In this document: piece by piece, positions 1 through 6,728 of the stretch
Layout of the letters: each line of letters starts with the position of its first letter
How positions within the stretch are numbered: the first letter of the stretch is position 1
Source of the DNA: Gemmatimonadales bacterium
GTDB taxonomy: Bacteria > Gemmatimonadota > Gemmatimonadetes > Gemmatimonadales > GWC2-71-9
Direction of reading: 5' to 3'
Length of the DNA stretch: 9,067 nt
Assembly (NCBI GenBank): GCA_025924275.1
Contig: JAICEH010000076.1
Coordinates: 1 to 9,067, forward strand
Translations under genes and position numbers: made by a program
The notes under the pieces: model-generated
Told to the model about the DNA's origin: nothing
What the model saw: the letters and a program-made list of their open reading frames with translations, nothing else
The model's database searches: none

Positions 1-1625
1 ACGGTCCGGCCCTGCCGGACCACCCGGACGTCCTTCTCGCTCCGGGTCACCCACGGGTGGGTGTTGCCCGCCAGGTCGTACGCCTTCACCTGCCGGTCCT
101 TGATCAGCGACGCCGGCAGCGCCTGCGCGTAGTGCGGCTCGCCCGTGGTCGGGAAGTCGAGCAGCAGCTCCATCTTCTCGCCGCTGATGTCGTAGAGCTG
201 CGCCGACTGGGTCAGCTCCGGGCCGGTCGGGAGGTAGCGGTCCTTGGTGATCTTGTTGAGGGCCACCATGTACTTGCCGTACGGCTCCCGGCTGTCGCCC
301 GCGGGGATCATCAGGTGCCCGATCGAGTAGTAGGTCGGGATCCGGTCCACGACCTCGCAGCGCTCCAGGTTCGTCTTGATGATCTCGGAGCTGATGAAGA
401 CGGAGGTGTAGGCGTTCCCCTGGCCGTCGAACTCGGTGTGGAGCGGCCCCAGGCCCGGGTTCTGCACCTCGCAGGCGTTCACCTCGGCGTACTTGAGCAC
501 CGGCACGCCGCCCACCTCGCCCTCGAAGGACTTCGCCTCGATCGCCTTCAGCATCTTCGAGAAGGAATGGATCGGGAGCACGGTGGCGAGCTTGCCGCCG
601 GCCACGATGTATTCGCCGGTCGGGTCCACGTCCACGCCGTGGGGCGACTTGGGCGTGGGGAGGAAGTACACCAGGCCGGCGCAGGTGGACGGCTCGAGCA
701 CGGTGACCTCGCGCCGGAGCTCGTGGGTCGCCACGTGGGTGGCGTGGTCCACCTCGTTGTGGGCGTAGACGGCGGCCTCCTTCCGCCCCTGGCCCCCGGC
801 CACGCACTGCTCGGCCACCTTCCAGTTCACCGCGGCGACGAAGTCCTTGTCGTTCTGCGACGCCCCGCGCTCCAGCATGCTGTGCGCCTGCTCGGAGTTG
901 TAGGAGGTGAAGAACGCCCAGCCGTGCGACGGGCCCTTGCCGGCGTGGGAGAGGTCGTAGTCGTAGCCCGGCATCCGGATCTGGAACGCCAGGCTCATCC
1001 GGCCGGTGGCGGAATCGACCTTCACGAACGAGAGCACGCCGGAGAAGGTCTCCTTGTAGGACGCGATCGGCACGTCCTGCTGCGGCGTCGGCACGCTGAA
1101 GCGCGTGGCGCTCACCACGTACTCCGTCCCCTGGGTCAGGAACGGCGACGCGTGCGAGCCGGCGGTGTTCGGGATCTCGATGATCTCGACCGTCTCGAAG
1201 GTGGTCAGGTCGATCCGGGCGATGCGCGGCGTGTTGTTGCCGTTGATGAAGAGCCAGCGGCCGTCCACCTTGCCGTCGGTCTGGGAGAGCTGGGGATGGT
1301 GCGCGTCGTCCCAGGGCACGAAGCCGTGGCTGGTCATCAGCATCGGCTTCGACTCCTCGGTGTACCCGTACCCCTTCTCCGGGTACTGGGAGAACACCGG
1401 CACCTGCGCCAGCAGCCGGCCGGACGGCAGGCCGTAGACCGGCACGTTGCCGCTGAACCCGCCCGACATGAACGCGTAGATCTCGTCGTGCTCGCCGGGG
1501 GCCACGTACACCCGCTGGGCCGCGTTGGCCGCGCCGGCGAGCGGCGCCTTGCCCGCCGGGCCGCACCCCGCGACGGCCAGCGCCGCGGCCAGGGCCAGCC
1601 AGGGGATGGTCTGCGATGTCCGCAT
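1..1625 (-). CDS. nosZ: Nitrous oxide reductase NosZ, clade II (Sec/lipoprotein type), 3' end off window
   Basis: Reduces N2O to N2 outside the cytoplasmic membrane, the last step of denitrification. 541 codons are visible. The seven CuZ histidine ligands are recognisable: H109 and H110 in DDAHHPQ, H158 in AGSHASP, H329 in SPHGVD, H396 in GPLHTEF, H437 in IGHLMIP and H498 in GEPHYAQ. The intervals 109-158 (49) and 437-498 (61) match those I recall for the Paracoccus/Marinobacter enzymes. The C-terminal cupredoxin CuA domain would begin just past the left edge. The N-terminus has no twin-arginine motif, which marks the atypical clade II; instead a hydrophobic stretch ends in a lipobox-like VAGC (C21). 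The ATG at 1625-1623 is preceded by a strong GAGGAGGA ribosome site. It follows the cytochrome c gene by 64 bases, so the two are probably co-transcribed. Family assignment is near certain; lipidation is inferred. Confidence 0.96.
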   Translation of the reverse strand, partial: MRTSQTIPWLALAAALAVAGCGPAGKAPLAGAANAAQRVYVAPGEHDEIYAFMSGGFSGNVPVYGLPSGRLLAQVPVFSQYPEKGYGYTEESKPMLMTSHGFVPWDDAHHPQLSQTDGKVDGRWLFINGNNTPRIARIDLTTFETVEIIEIPNTAGSHASPFLTQGTEYVVSATRFSVPTPQQDVPIASYKETFSGVLSFVKVDSATGRMSLAFQIRMPGYDYDLSHAGKGPSHGWAFFTSYNSEQAHSMLERGASQNDKDFVAAVNWKVAEQCVAGGQGRKEAAVYAHNEVDHATHVATHELRREVTVLEPSTCAGLVYFLPTPKSPHGVDVDPTGEYIVAGGKLATVLPIHSFSKMLKAIEAKSFEGEVGGVPVLKYAEVNACEVQNPGLGPLHTEFDGQGNAYTSVFISSEIIKTNLERCEVVDRIPTYYSIGHLMIPAGDSREPYGKYMVALNKITKDRYLPTGPELTQSAQLYDISGEKMELLLDFPTTGEPHYAQALPASLIKDRQVKAYDLAGNTHPWVTRSEKDVRVVRQGRT

Positions 1626-1651
1626 CTGCTTCCTCCTCACAAGGGCCTCCT

Positions 1652-1667
1652 CCGGCCGGTCGGCCGG
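1652..1667. repeat. GC-only inverted repeat between the cytochrome c gene and nosZ
   Basis: CCGGCCG-GT-CGGCCGG is a perfect 7-base inverted repeat; as RNA it would give a 6-bp G/C stem with a tetraloop. It lies about 26 bases upstream of the nosZ start, before the ribosome site. No T-tract follows on the minus strand, so it does not look like a complete intrinsic terminator. It could stabilise or mark a processing point in the message, or be chance in GC-rich DNA. Confidence 0.45.
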
Positions 1668-1689
1668 CGCGTGGTTCGCTTCGCCGCCG

Positions 1690-2172
1690 TCAGTCGACCT
1701 GCTGGCCCTCCGGCCGCAGGTACTCGACGACCGCCCGGGCCTGCTCCTGCGTGAGGCCCTGGTTCGGCATGAAGCTCAGGTACTCGGCCAGGAGCTGCTT
1801 CGCGACCGGGTGCTTCTCGTACATCTCCTGCGGGTTGAGCATCATGTTGAGCACGTACGTCGGCGTGCGGCGCTGGAGCACGTCGCCGAGCGCCGGGCCG
1901 ACGTACCGCTCGCCCAGCTTGTGGCACGCCGAGCACTTGGTGGCGAAGAGCTCCTGGCCCTCTTCCGCCAGCTCGTGGTCGAAGGCCCCGAGCGTCACCT
2001 CGGCGGTCACCGGGCCGATGCCGTGCTCCTGCTGGAACGGGGTGAGTGCCGCGGCCGCTGGCGCCCCGCCGGCGGGGGGCGGGGCGGCGTCGCCCGCCGG
2101 GGCGCGCTCCCCGCCGCAGGCGGCCACCACCACGGCGAGGGACAGGCACGCGAGACTCGATCTGCTGGACAT
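1690..2172 (-). CDS. Monoheme c-type cytochrome lipoprotein, probable electron donor to NosZ (NosC-like)
   Basis: A 160-residue exported cytochrome. A short signal segment ends in VVAAC, a lipobox with C19 as the predicted lipid anchor, followed by an Ala/Pro/Gly-rich linker (about residues 20-45). The heme-binding motif CSACH is at 80-84, a class I cytochrome c YVGPAL segment follows at 90-95, and M135 in SFMPNQG is the likely distal heme ligand. The protein is small, as expected for one heme domain. I chose the ATG at 2172-2170 over an in-frame one at 2229 because GAGGAG lies just ahead of it and the signal peptide then starts directly. Clade II nos clusters commonly carry small cytochromes c that pass electrons to NosZ; adjacency and orientation support that role here. 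The specific partner is inferred; a general respiratory cytochrome is the alternative. Confidence 0.9.
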   Translation of the reverse strand: MSSRSSLACLSLAVVVAACGGERAPAGDAAPPPAGGAPAAAALTPFQQEHGIGPVTAEVTLGAFDHELAEEGQELFATKCSACHKLGERYVGPALGDVLQRRTPTYVLNMMLNPQEMYEKHPVAKQLLAEYLSFMPNQGLTQEQARAVVEYLRPEGQQVD

Positions 2173-2236
2173 CTCCACTCCTCGATCAGGTCGGTTCGGC
2201 GGCGGGCGGCCTCTGGCCAAGCCGCGCAACGTGCGG

Positions 2237-2242
2237 TATAAT
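2237..2242 (+). promoter_or_regulatory. Promoter -10 box for the Rrf2 regulator gene
   Basis: A perfect TATAAT stands out in otherwise GC-rich DNA. TGGCCA at 2214-2219 (4 of 6 matches to TTGACA) is 17 bases upstream. Transcription would start near 2249, giving a leader of about 46 bases before the ATG at 2295. This is a sigma70-type reading of the sequence; no start site has been mapped. Confidence 0.55.
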
Positions 2243-2245
2243 CAG

Positions 2246-2272
2246 ATCATATATGGATGAAGTAATCGTGAA
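2246..2272 (-). promoter_or_regulatory. Possible promoter for the cytochrome c-nosZ operon
   Basis: On the minus strand TATGAT (2251-2246, 5 of 6 to the -10 consensus) follows a weak TTCACG (2272-2267) at a short 15-base spacing. It lies back to back with the plus-strand TATAAT, so one regulator bound here could affect both directions. The -35 match is poor, as expected if an activator is needed, or the true promoter is elsewhere in the 2173-2294 gap. Confidence 0.3.
2248..2255. promoter_or_regulatory. CATATATG palindrome in the divergent promoter region, candidate operator core
   Basis: An 8-base perfect palindrome at the expected Rrf2 transcription start and touching the minus-strand -10 box. 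Its flanks do not extend the symmetry, and no clear FNR (TTGAT-N4-ATCAA) site or full NsrR-type palindrome is visible. It is offered only as the most symmetric sequence in the AT-rich island. Confidence 0.25.
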
Positions 2273-2294
2273 GTGAGTGCTAACGGAGCCAGAG

Positions 2295-2711
2295 ATGCTG
2301 TCGCAGACCGCCGAGTACGCCCTCCGCGCCGCCCTCCAGCTGGCCCAGCAGCGGGCCGACGAGCCGCTCCAGGCGGCGGAGCTCGCCAGCCGGCTCCGGC
2401 TGCCCCGCAACTACCTCTCGAAGACGCTCCACGGGCTCGCCCGGGCGGGGGTGCTCGCCTCGGCGCGCGGGAAGGGGGGGGGATTCCGCCTGGCGCGCCC
2501 CGCGGCCCGGATCACCCTGGCGGACGTCATCGCACCCTTCGACCAGCTGGACGGTCCCCGGCGGTGCCTGCTGGGACGGGCGGAGTGCTCCGACCGCCAG
2601 CCCTGCGTGGCCCACCGGCGGTGGCAGGCGGCGCGACAGGACGCGGTGCGGTTCTACCGCACCACGACGCTCGCGGCACTGCTGCGGGAGGAGGCCTCAG
2701 GCGACCGCTGA
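2295..2711 (+). CDS. Rrf2-family Fe-S transcriptional regulator, NsrR-like
   Basis: A 138-residue Rrf2 regulator: an N-terminal winged helix-turn-helix (about 1-75, with EYALRA at the start and the family's RGKGGGFRLA wing at 58-67), a dimerisation helix, and three cysteines C91, C98 and C104 (spacing C-x6-C-x5-C). The positions match the cluster ligands of NsrR and IscR, so it probably holds an Fe-S cluster and senses NO, O2 or Fe-S status. The ATG at 2295 has GGAG six bases upstream; a GTG at 2277 would add six residues outside the family pattern. It is divergent from the cytochrome c/nosZ genes, which argues for control of N2O respiration and autoregulation. NsrR and other Rrf2 subgroups cannot be separated by eye. 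A run of nine G (2474-2482) encodes part of the wing. Its last 15 bases overlap the convergent kinase gene. Confidence 0.88.
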   Translation: MLSQTAEYALRAALQLAQQRADEPLQAAELASRLRLPRNYLSKTLHGLARAGVLASARGKGGGFRLARPAARITLADVIAPFDQLDGPRRCLLGRAECSDRQPCVAHRRWQAARQDAVRFYRTTTLAALLREEASGDR

Positions 2712-5700
2712 CGCGGCGCCGTCGAGTGCGGCCCGCACGCGGCGGACCAGCTGGTCGGGCGTGAAGGGCTTGGCGAGCAGGGTGACGCCCGGCAGCAGCA
2801 CGCCGTGCTCCTGCAGCTGGCCGTCGGTGTAGCCCGACATGAAGAGGACCCGGAGTCCGGCCCGGCGTGCGGTGAGGCACTCGGCCAGCGCCGGGCCGCT
2901 CCGCTCCGGCATCACCACGTCGGTGAGCAGGAGGTCGATCGGCCCGCCGTGGGCACCGGCGAGGCGTGCCGCCGCCACCGCGCCGCCCCCCGCGCGCACG
3001 TGGTACCCGGCCCCGCGGAGCCCGCGCACCGCGAGGTGGCGCACCGGCGATTCGTCCTCCACCAGCAGGATGGTCTCCCGGCCGTTGCCCTCCACGGCCT
3101 GCGGCGATGCCTCGAGCGGTTCGCCCGAGGCCGGCCGGTCGGCGGGGGGGAGGCGGACGGTGAACCGCGACCCGCGCCCGGGCTCGCTCTCCACCCCGAT
3201 GTGCCCCCCCGCCTGGCTCACGATCCCGTACACCGTGGCGAGGCCGAGTCCCGTGCCCCGCCCCGGCGGCTTGGTGGTGAAGAACGGCTCGAAGGCGTGG
3301 GCCAGTGTCTTCGGGTCCATCCCCTCCCCCGTGTCCTCGACCACCAGCACCACCTGCCCGTCGCGCGCCAGCGCGGGCGGAAGCCCGCGCGGATCGGGCG
3401 GTGGCGGCCGCATCCGGGTGCGGATGGCGAGCCGCCCGCCGCGCGGCATCGCGTCGCGCGCGTTGACCGCCAGGTTCACGATCACCTGCTCCAGCTGGGC
3501 GGCGTCGGCGTAGACCGGCACCAGCGCGTCGGCCAGGTCCAGCTCGAGCAGGATGTCCTCGCCCAGCAGCCGGCGGAGCATCGTGGCCACGGCGTGGATC
3601 ACGTCGTTCAGGTCCACCACGCGGGGCGCCACGACCTGGCGGCGGCTGAAGGCGAGGAGCTGGCGGGTGAGCTCCGCGGCCCGGTTGGCCGCTCGGCGGA
3701 TCTCCTCCACGTCGGGGCGGATGGGGTCCCCGGGGCGGACCTCGGCCAGGATCAGCTCCGCGTGCCCCAGCACCGAGGTGAGCAGGTTGTTGAAGTCGTG
3801 CGCCACCCCGCCGGCCAGTACCCCCACGGCCTCGAGCCGCGTGGCCTGGCGGAGCCGCTCCTCCAGCTCCCGCCGGCCCGAGATGTCCCGCGCGGCAATG
3901 ACGGCGATCGGGGTGCCGTCCGCGGCGGTCGTTGCCTTGGCGCTCGCCTCGAAGGTGGCCCACTCCCCGTCGGCGCGCCGGACCCGGAAGTCCGCCTGCT
4001 GCACCACGCCGGCGGACTCGAAGGTGCGCCGGAGCGAGCGGGTCGCCGCCTCGAGGTCGTCGGCGTGGATCAGCTCCATCGCCGACCGGCCGATGAACTG
4101 GGCGGGCTGGTAGCCCAGCACCGTGCGGACCGAGGGGCTGGCGTAGCGGACGATGCCGTCGGTGCCGACCTCGCAGATCACGTCGAGGACGTTCTCCACC
4201 AGCTTGCGCAGCCGCTCCTCGCTGGCCCGGACCAGCTCCTCCGCCTCCCGCTGCGCGGTGGTGTCCGAGAGCGCCCCCACCATCCGCACTCCGGTGCCCG
4301 CCGCATCGCGGAGGATGTAGCCCCGGTCGTACACCGTGGCCCAGCTCCCGTCGGCCCGGTGGAAGCGGTACTCGGCGGACCAGGCGTCGCCGTGGCCCCG
4401 GATGGCCTCCCACAGGCTCGCCTGGACCCGGGGCCGGTCGCCGGGATGGACCAGGCGCTCCCAGGAGTCGTTGCAGGGCCCCTGGTTCGTGGGGGTGTGC
4501 CCGAAGAGCTCGGCGAAGCTGTCGCTCCACCAGATGCGGTCGGTGAGGATCTCCCAGTCGTAGATGGCGTCCTTGCTGGCGCGCGCGGCGAGGGCGAACC
4601 GCTCCTCGCTCTTCCCCAGGGCCACCAGCGCCCGCTTCTCCGCGGTCAGGTCGTTGAACACCGCGACCCCGCCGGTGACCGTGCCGTCGGCCCCCCGCAC
4701 CGGGGCCACGGCGACGCTCAGCTCGATCTCCTCGCCCGAGCGGGTCCGGCGCCGGACCTCGGGCACCGATACCGAGCGGCCCCGGTCGACCGACTCCAGC
4801 ACGCGCCGGAAGGCCTCCTCCTCCGCCGGCGGGACGGTGCCCCCGACCTGGCCGAGCACTTCCTCCTCGGAGTAGCCGAACAGCCGCGCGGCCGCACCGT
4901 TCCAGAGGGTGATCCGCCCCTGCAGGTCGCGCCCCACGATCGGAAGCGGCGAGGCGTCGAGCAGGGTGCGGTAGGCCTCCCCCGTCTCGCGCAGCTCGTC
5001 CGCGACGCTGTCGAGCCCCTCGAGCGACGCCGCGAGCAGCAGGGCCACCCCCGCCACCACGGTAAGCAGGAGCTGGAGGAGGAAGAGATTCTCGAACGCG
5101 GTGGGTCGGTCGAGGAGGGCCGGCTGCACCACCCCGAAGGCCATCACCAGCGTGGTGGCCAGCGCCACCGCCGTGGCCGCCCCCAGCATCCGCCAGCGGA
5201 GGGCGGCGAGCACCACCGGCGGTGCCAGGAGGAAGAGGTAGCCCAGGTCGCGCCAGACGCCGAGCAGGGCCATCGCGCCCAGGACCGCGATGCCGGCGAC
5301 CCAGAGCCCGGCGGGCAGGGACGACTCGCGCGTCGTCCATTCCCCGCGCCGGCCCCAGGCCAGGAGGAAGGGGGTCGCGGCGACGATCCCCGCCACGTTG
5401 CCCAGCCACCAGATGACGCCCGATTCGGCGGCGGACCCCGCAGGGAACTGCCCGCCGGCAGTGAATGCCATCGTGCCGATGCCGGCCGAGACCACCGGCG
5501 CCGCCATGGCCACGGCGAAGAACCAGACCACGTCCCGCACCCGGCGGAGACGGAAGCCGGCGGGCTGGGCCCGGGTGAGGAGCCACCAGCCGAGGAGCGG
5601 CTCGAGCGTGTCGCCCAGCGCCGGCAGCAGGCCCAGTCCCGCCGGCGCCTTGCCACCCACCACCGCCAGGATCCAGGCCCCGGCGAAGACTGCGGGGAGC

Positions 5701-5870
5701 AGCCGGAGGCCGCCCAGGAGGAGGGCGCCCAGGGCGAACCCGCTCGGCAGCCAGACCGAGGACACCGCCCGCCCGAACGGGGCCAGGCTGAGCGAAGCGA
5801 GCCCGGTCGCCACGTAGGCGACGAGCAGCAACGCGAAGGTGAGGGGATAGCCGAGCCGCTGGCGGGCCAT
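2697..5870 (-). CDS. MASE1-PAS-PAS-PAS hybrid sensor histidine kinase with C-terminal receiver
   Basis: A 1057-residue membrane-bound hybrid kinase. Residues 1-282 are a MASE1-type sensor with roughly eight to ten hydrophobic helices. Three PAS domains follow (about 295-412, 421-545, 550-670); the second, with IWWSDSFAELFG and a DGSWATV segment, resembles PAS_3. The HisKA domain has phospho-acceptor H691 in AHDFNN. The ATPase domain shows the N box (NLAVNARDAM, 799-808), G1 (DTGEGMD, 846-852) and G2 (GRGTGLGL, 870-877). The receiver has the acidic cluster E938/D939/E940, phospho-acceptor D984 in LLTDVVMP, S1012 and K1034. All catalytic residues appear intact. The ATG at 5870 directly precedes the first membrane helix, although its ribosome site is weak. 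The receiver has no output domain and no partner regulator is nearby, so the signal and target are unknown. It is the convergent neighbour of the Rrf2 gene (15-base overlap), which does not by itself imply a shared pathway. Confidence 0.95.
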   Translation of the reverse strand: MARQRLGYPLTFALLLVAYVATGLASLSLAPFGRAVSSVWLPSGFALGALLLGGLRLLPAVFAGAWILAVVGGKAPAGLGLLPALGDTLEPLLGWWLLTRAQPAGFRLRRVRDVVWFFAVAMAAPVVSAGIGTMAFTAGGQFPAGSAAESGVIWWLGNVAGIVAATPFLLAWGRRGEWTTRESSLPAGLWVAGIAVLGAMALLGVWRDLGYLFLLAPPVVLAALRWRMLGAATAVALATTLVMAFGVVQPALLDRPTAFENLFLLQLLLTVVAGVALLLAASLEGLDSVADELRETGEAYRTLLDASPLPIVGRDLQGRITLWNGAAARLFGYSEEEVLGQVGGTVPPAEEEAFRRVLESVDRGRSVSVPEVRRRTRSGEEIELSVAVAPVRGADGTVTGGVAVFNDLTAEKRALVALGKSEERFALAARASKDAIYDWEILTDRIWWSDSFAELFGHTPTNQGPCNDSWERLVHPGDRPRVQASLWEAIRGHGDAWSAEYRFHRADGSWATVYDRGYILRDAAGTGVRMVGALSDTTAQREAEELVRASEERLRKLVENVLDVICEVGTDGIVRYASPSVRTVLGYQPAQFIGRSAMELIHADDLEAATRSLRRTFESAGVVQQADFRVRRADGEWATFEASAKATTAADGTPIAVIAARDISGRRELEERLRQATRLEAVGVLAGGVAHDFNNLLTSVLGHAELILAEVRPGDPIRPDVEEIRRAANRAAELTRQLLAFSRRQVVAPRVVDLNDVIHAVATMLRRLLGEDILLELDLADALVPVYADAAQLEQVIVNLAVNARDAMPRGGRLAIRTRMRPPPPDPRGLPPALARDGQVVLVVEDTGEGMDPKTLAHAFEPFFTTKPPGRGTGLGLATVYGIVSQAGGHIGVESEPGRGSRFTVRLPPADRPASGEPLEASPQAVEGNGRETILLVEDESPVRHLAVRGLRGAGYHVRAGGGAVAAARLAGAHGGPIDLLLTDVVMPERSGPALAECLTARRAGLRVLFMSGYTDGQLQEHGVLLPGVTLLAKPFTPDQLVRRVRAALDGAASAVA

Positions 5871-5910
5871 CTGCCGAGGGGACTCCCGGGAGGAGTGGGT
5901 GGCGCAGTGA

Positions 5911-5940
5911 AGACTACGCGCACGGCGCGCGGCTTCGCAA
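5911..5940 (-). promoter_or_regulatory. Possible promoter for the hybrid kinase gene
   Basis: On the minus strand TTGCGA (5940-5935) and TAGTCT (5916-5911) are 18 bases apart, about 40 bases upstream of the kinase ATG. The -10 match is weak (3 of 6). The 132-base divergent gap 5871-6002 must hold promoters for both directions, and this is the best minus-strand candidate I see. Confidence 0.25.
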
Positions 5941-5947
5941 CGCGGCC

Positions 5948-5975
5948 TTGTGCCCCCGCTGGCCCGCCCTAGAAT
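5948..5975 (+). promoter_or_regulatory. Probable promoter for the phosphodiesterase-peptidase-ATP-grasp operon
   Basis: TTGTGC (5948-5953) and TAGAAT (5970-5975, 5 of 6 to TATAAT) are 16 bases apart on the plus strand. Transcription would begin near 5982, leaving a leader of about 20 bases before the GTG at 6003. The other three downstream genes have no room for promoters between them, so this element likely serves the whole operon. Confidence 0.45.
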
Positions 5976-6002
5976 TCGCGAGTCTTCCCCCCGGGGACCC
6001 TC

Positions 6003-6728
6003 GTGAGCATCCTCTCGGCCGTCGGCGCCCGGCCCGTGATCGGCCATCGCGGCGCCGCGGCGCACGCGCCGGAGAACACGCTCCGCTCCTTCCGGCTCGC
6101 CCTCGAGCAGGGGGCCGACGCCCTGGAGTTCGACGTGCGCGCCGCCGCCGACGGCGTCCCGGTCGTCATCCACGATCGCGACACCACCCGGACGACCGGG
6201 CAGCGGCTGGTCGTGGCGCGGGTGACCTCCGCCCGGCTCCGGGCCCTGGGCGCCGGCATCCCGACCCTCGACGAGGTGCTGGAGGCCTTCCCCGACACCC
6301 CCCTCCTGATCGAGCTCAAGACCCCCGCCGTGCAGGGAGCCGTCCTCGCCGCCGTCCGCGCCCACGGTGCCGCGCCCCGCGTGGCGGTCGGCTCGGTGGA
6401 TCACGCCGCGCTGGAGGCGTTCCGGGGGACGGAGGTGGCGATCTCCGGCAGCCGGCGCGAGATCGGCGCGCTCTGGCTCCGGAGCCGGCTCGGGATGGGC
6501 CCCGGCCACCCCCGCTGCGCGATGTACTCGGTGCCCCACCACTGGCGCGGACTCCCGGTCCCGACCCGCGGGTTCGTCCGGCGGGCCAACGCCGCCGGTG
6601 CCGCGGTGCACGTCTGGACGGTGGACGACCCGCGGCGGGCGCGGGCGCTCTGGGCCGCCGGGGTGCAGGGCATCGTCACCAACGACCCCGCCGCGATCGT
6701 GCGCGCCCGGCAGGACGTCGCGGCGTGA
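6003..6728 (+). CDS. Glycerophosphodiester phosphodiesterase family protein (GDPD)
   Basis: A 241-residue single-domain GDPD enzyme of the TIM-barrel fold, which typically splits glycerophosphodiesters into glycerol-3-phosphate and an alcohol using a divalent metal. Visible active-site features are HRG at 15-17, PENT at 23-26, the metal-binding E42 and D44 in LEFDVR, catalytic H57 in VVIHD, and E104/K106 in IELK. The C-terminal VWTVDD and GIVTNDP segments are typical of the family. There is no signal peptide, so it should be cytoplasmic. The GTG start at 6003 is the first usable codon after the promoter-like element and gives the normal family N-terminus. Its stop overlaps the next gene's start in GTGA, indicating translational coupling. 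Its physiological substrate, and how it relates to the peptidase and ligase downstream, are unknown. Confidence 0.93.
   Translation: MSILSAVGARPVIGHRGAAAHAPENTLRSFRLALEQGADALEFDVRAAADGVPVVIHDRDTTRTTGQRLVVARVTSARLRALGAGIPTLDEVLEAFPDTPLLIELKTPAVQGAVLAAVRAHGAAPRVAVGSVDHAALEAFRGTEVAISGSRREIGALWLRSRLGMGPGHPRCAMYSVPHHWRGLPVPTRGFVRRANAAGAAVHVWTVDDPRRARALWAAGVQGIVTNDPAAIVRARQDVAA

Noticed and set aside
1652..1667. Intrinsic terminator between cytochrome c and nosZ
   Set aside because: The stem is good but no T-tract follows on either strand.
57..1754. Open frame of 565 codons on the plus strand, antisense to nosZ
   Set aside because: Low-complexity Arg/Val/Leu/His composition and no domain; the other strand encodes NosZ with all CuZ histidines.
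2235..2275. FNR/Dnr-type box in the nos promoter region
   Set aside because: No TTGAT-N4-ATCAA-like sequence with acceptable matches on either strand.
2805..5972. Open frame of more than 1000 codons on the plus strand, antisense to the hybrid kinase
   Set aside because: It is rich in Arg, Gly, His and Pro with no recognisable domain, as expected for a frame opposite a GC-rich gene; the minus strand carries clear kinase motifs.
5948..6724. A longer N-terminal extension of the metallopeptidase reading frame
   Set aside because: It would overlap the whole GDPD gene and reads as Arg/Pro-rich noise; the GTG at 6725 with a ribosome site fits coupling to GDPD.
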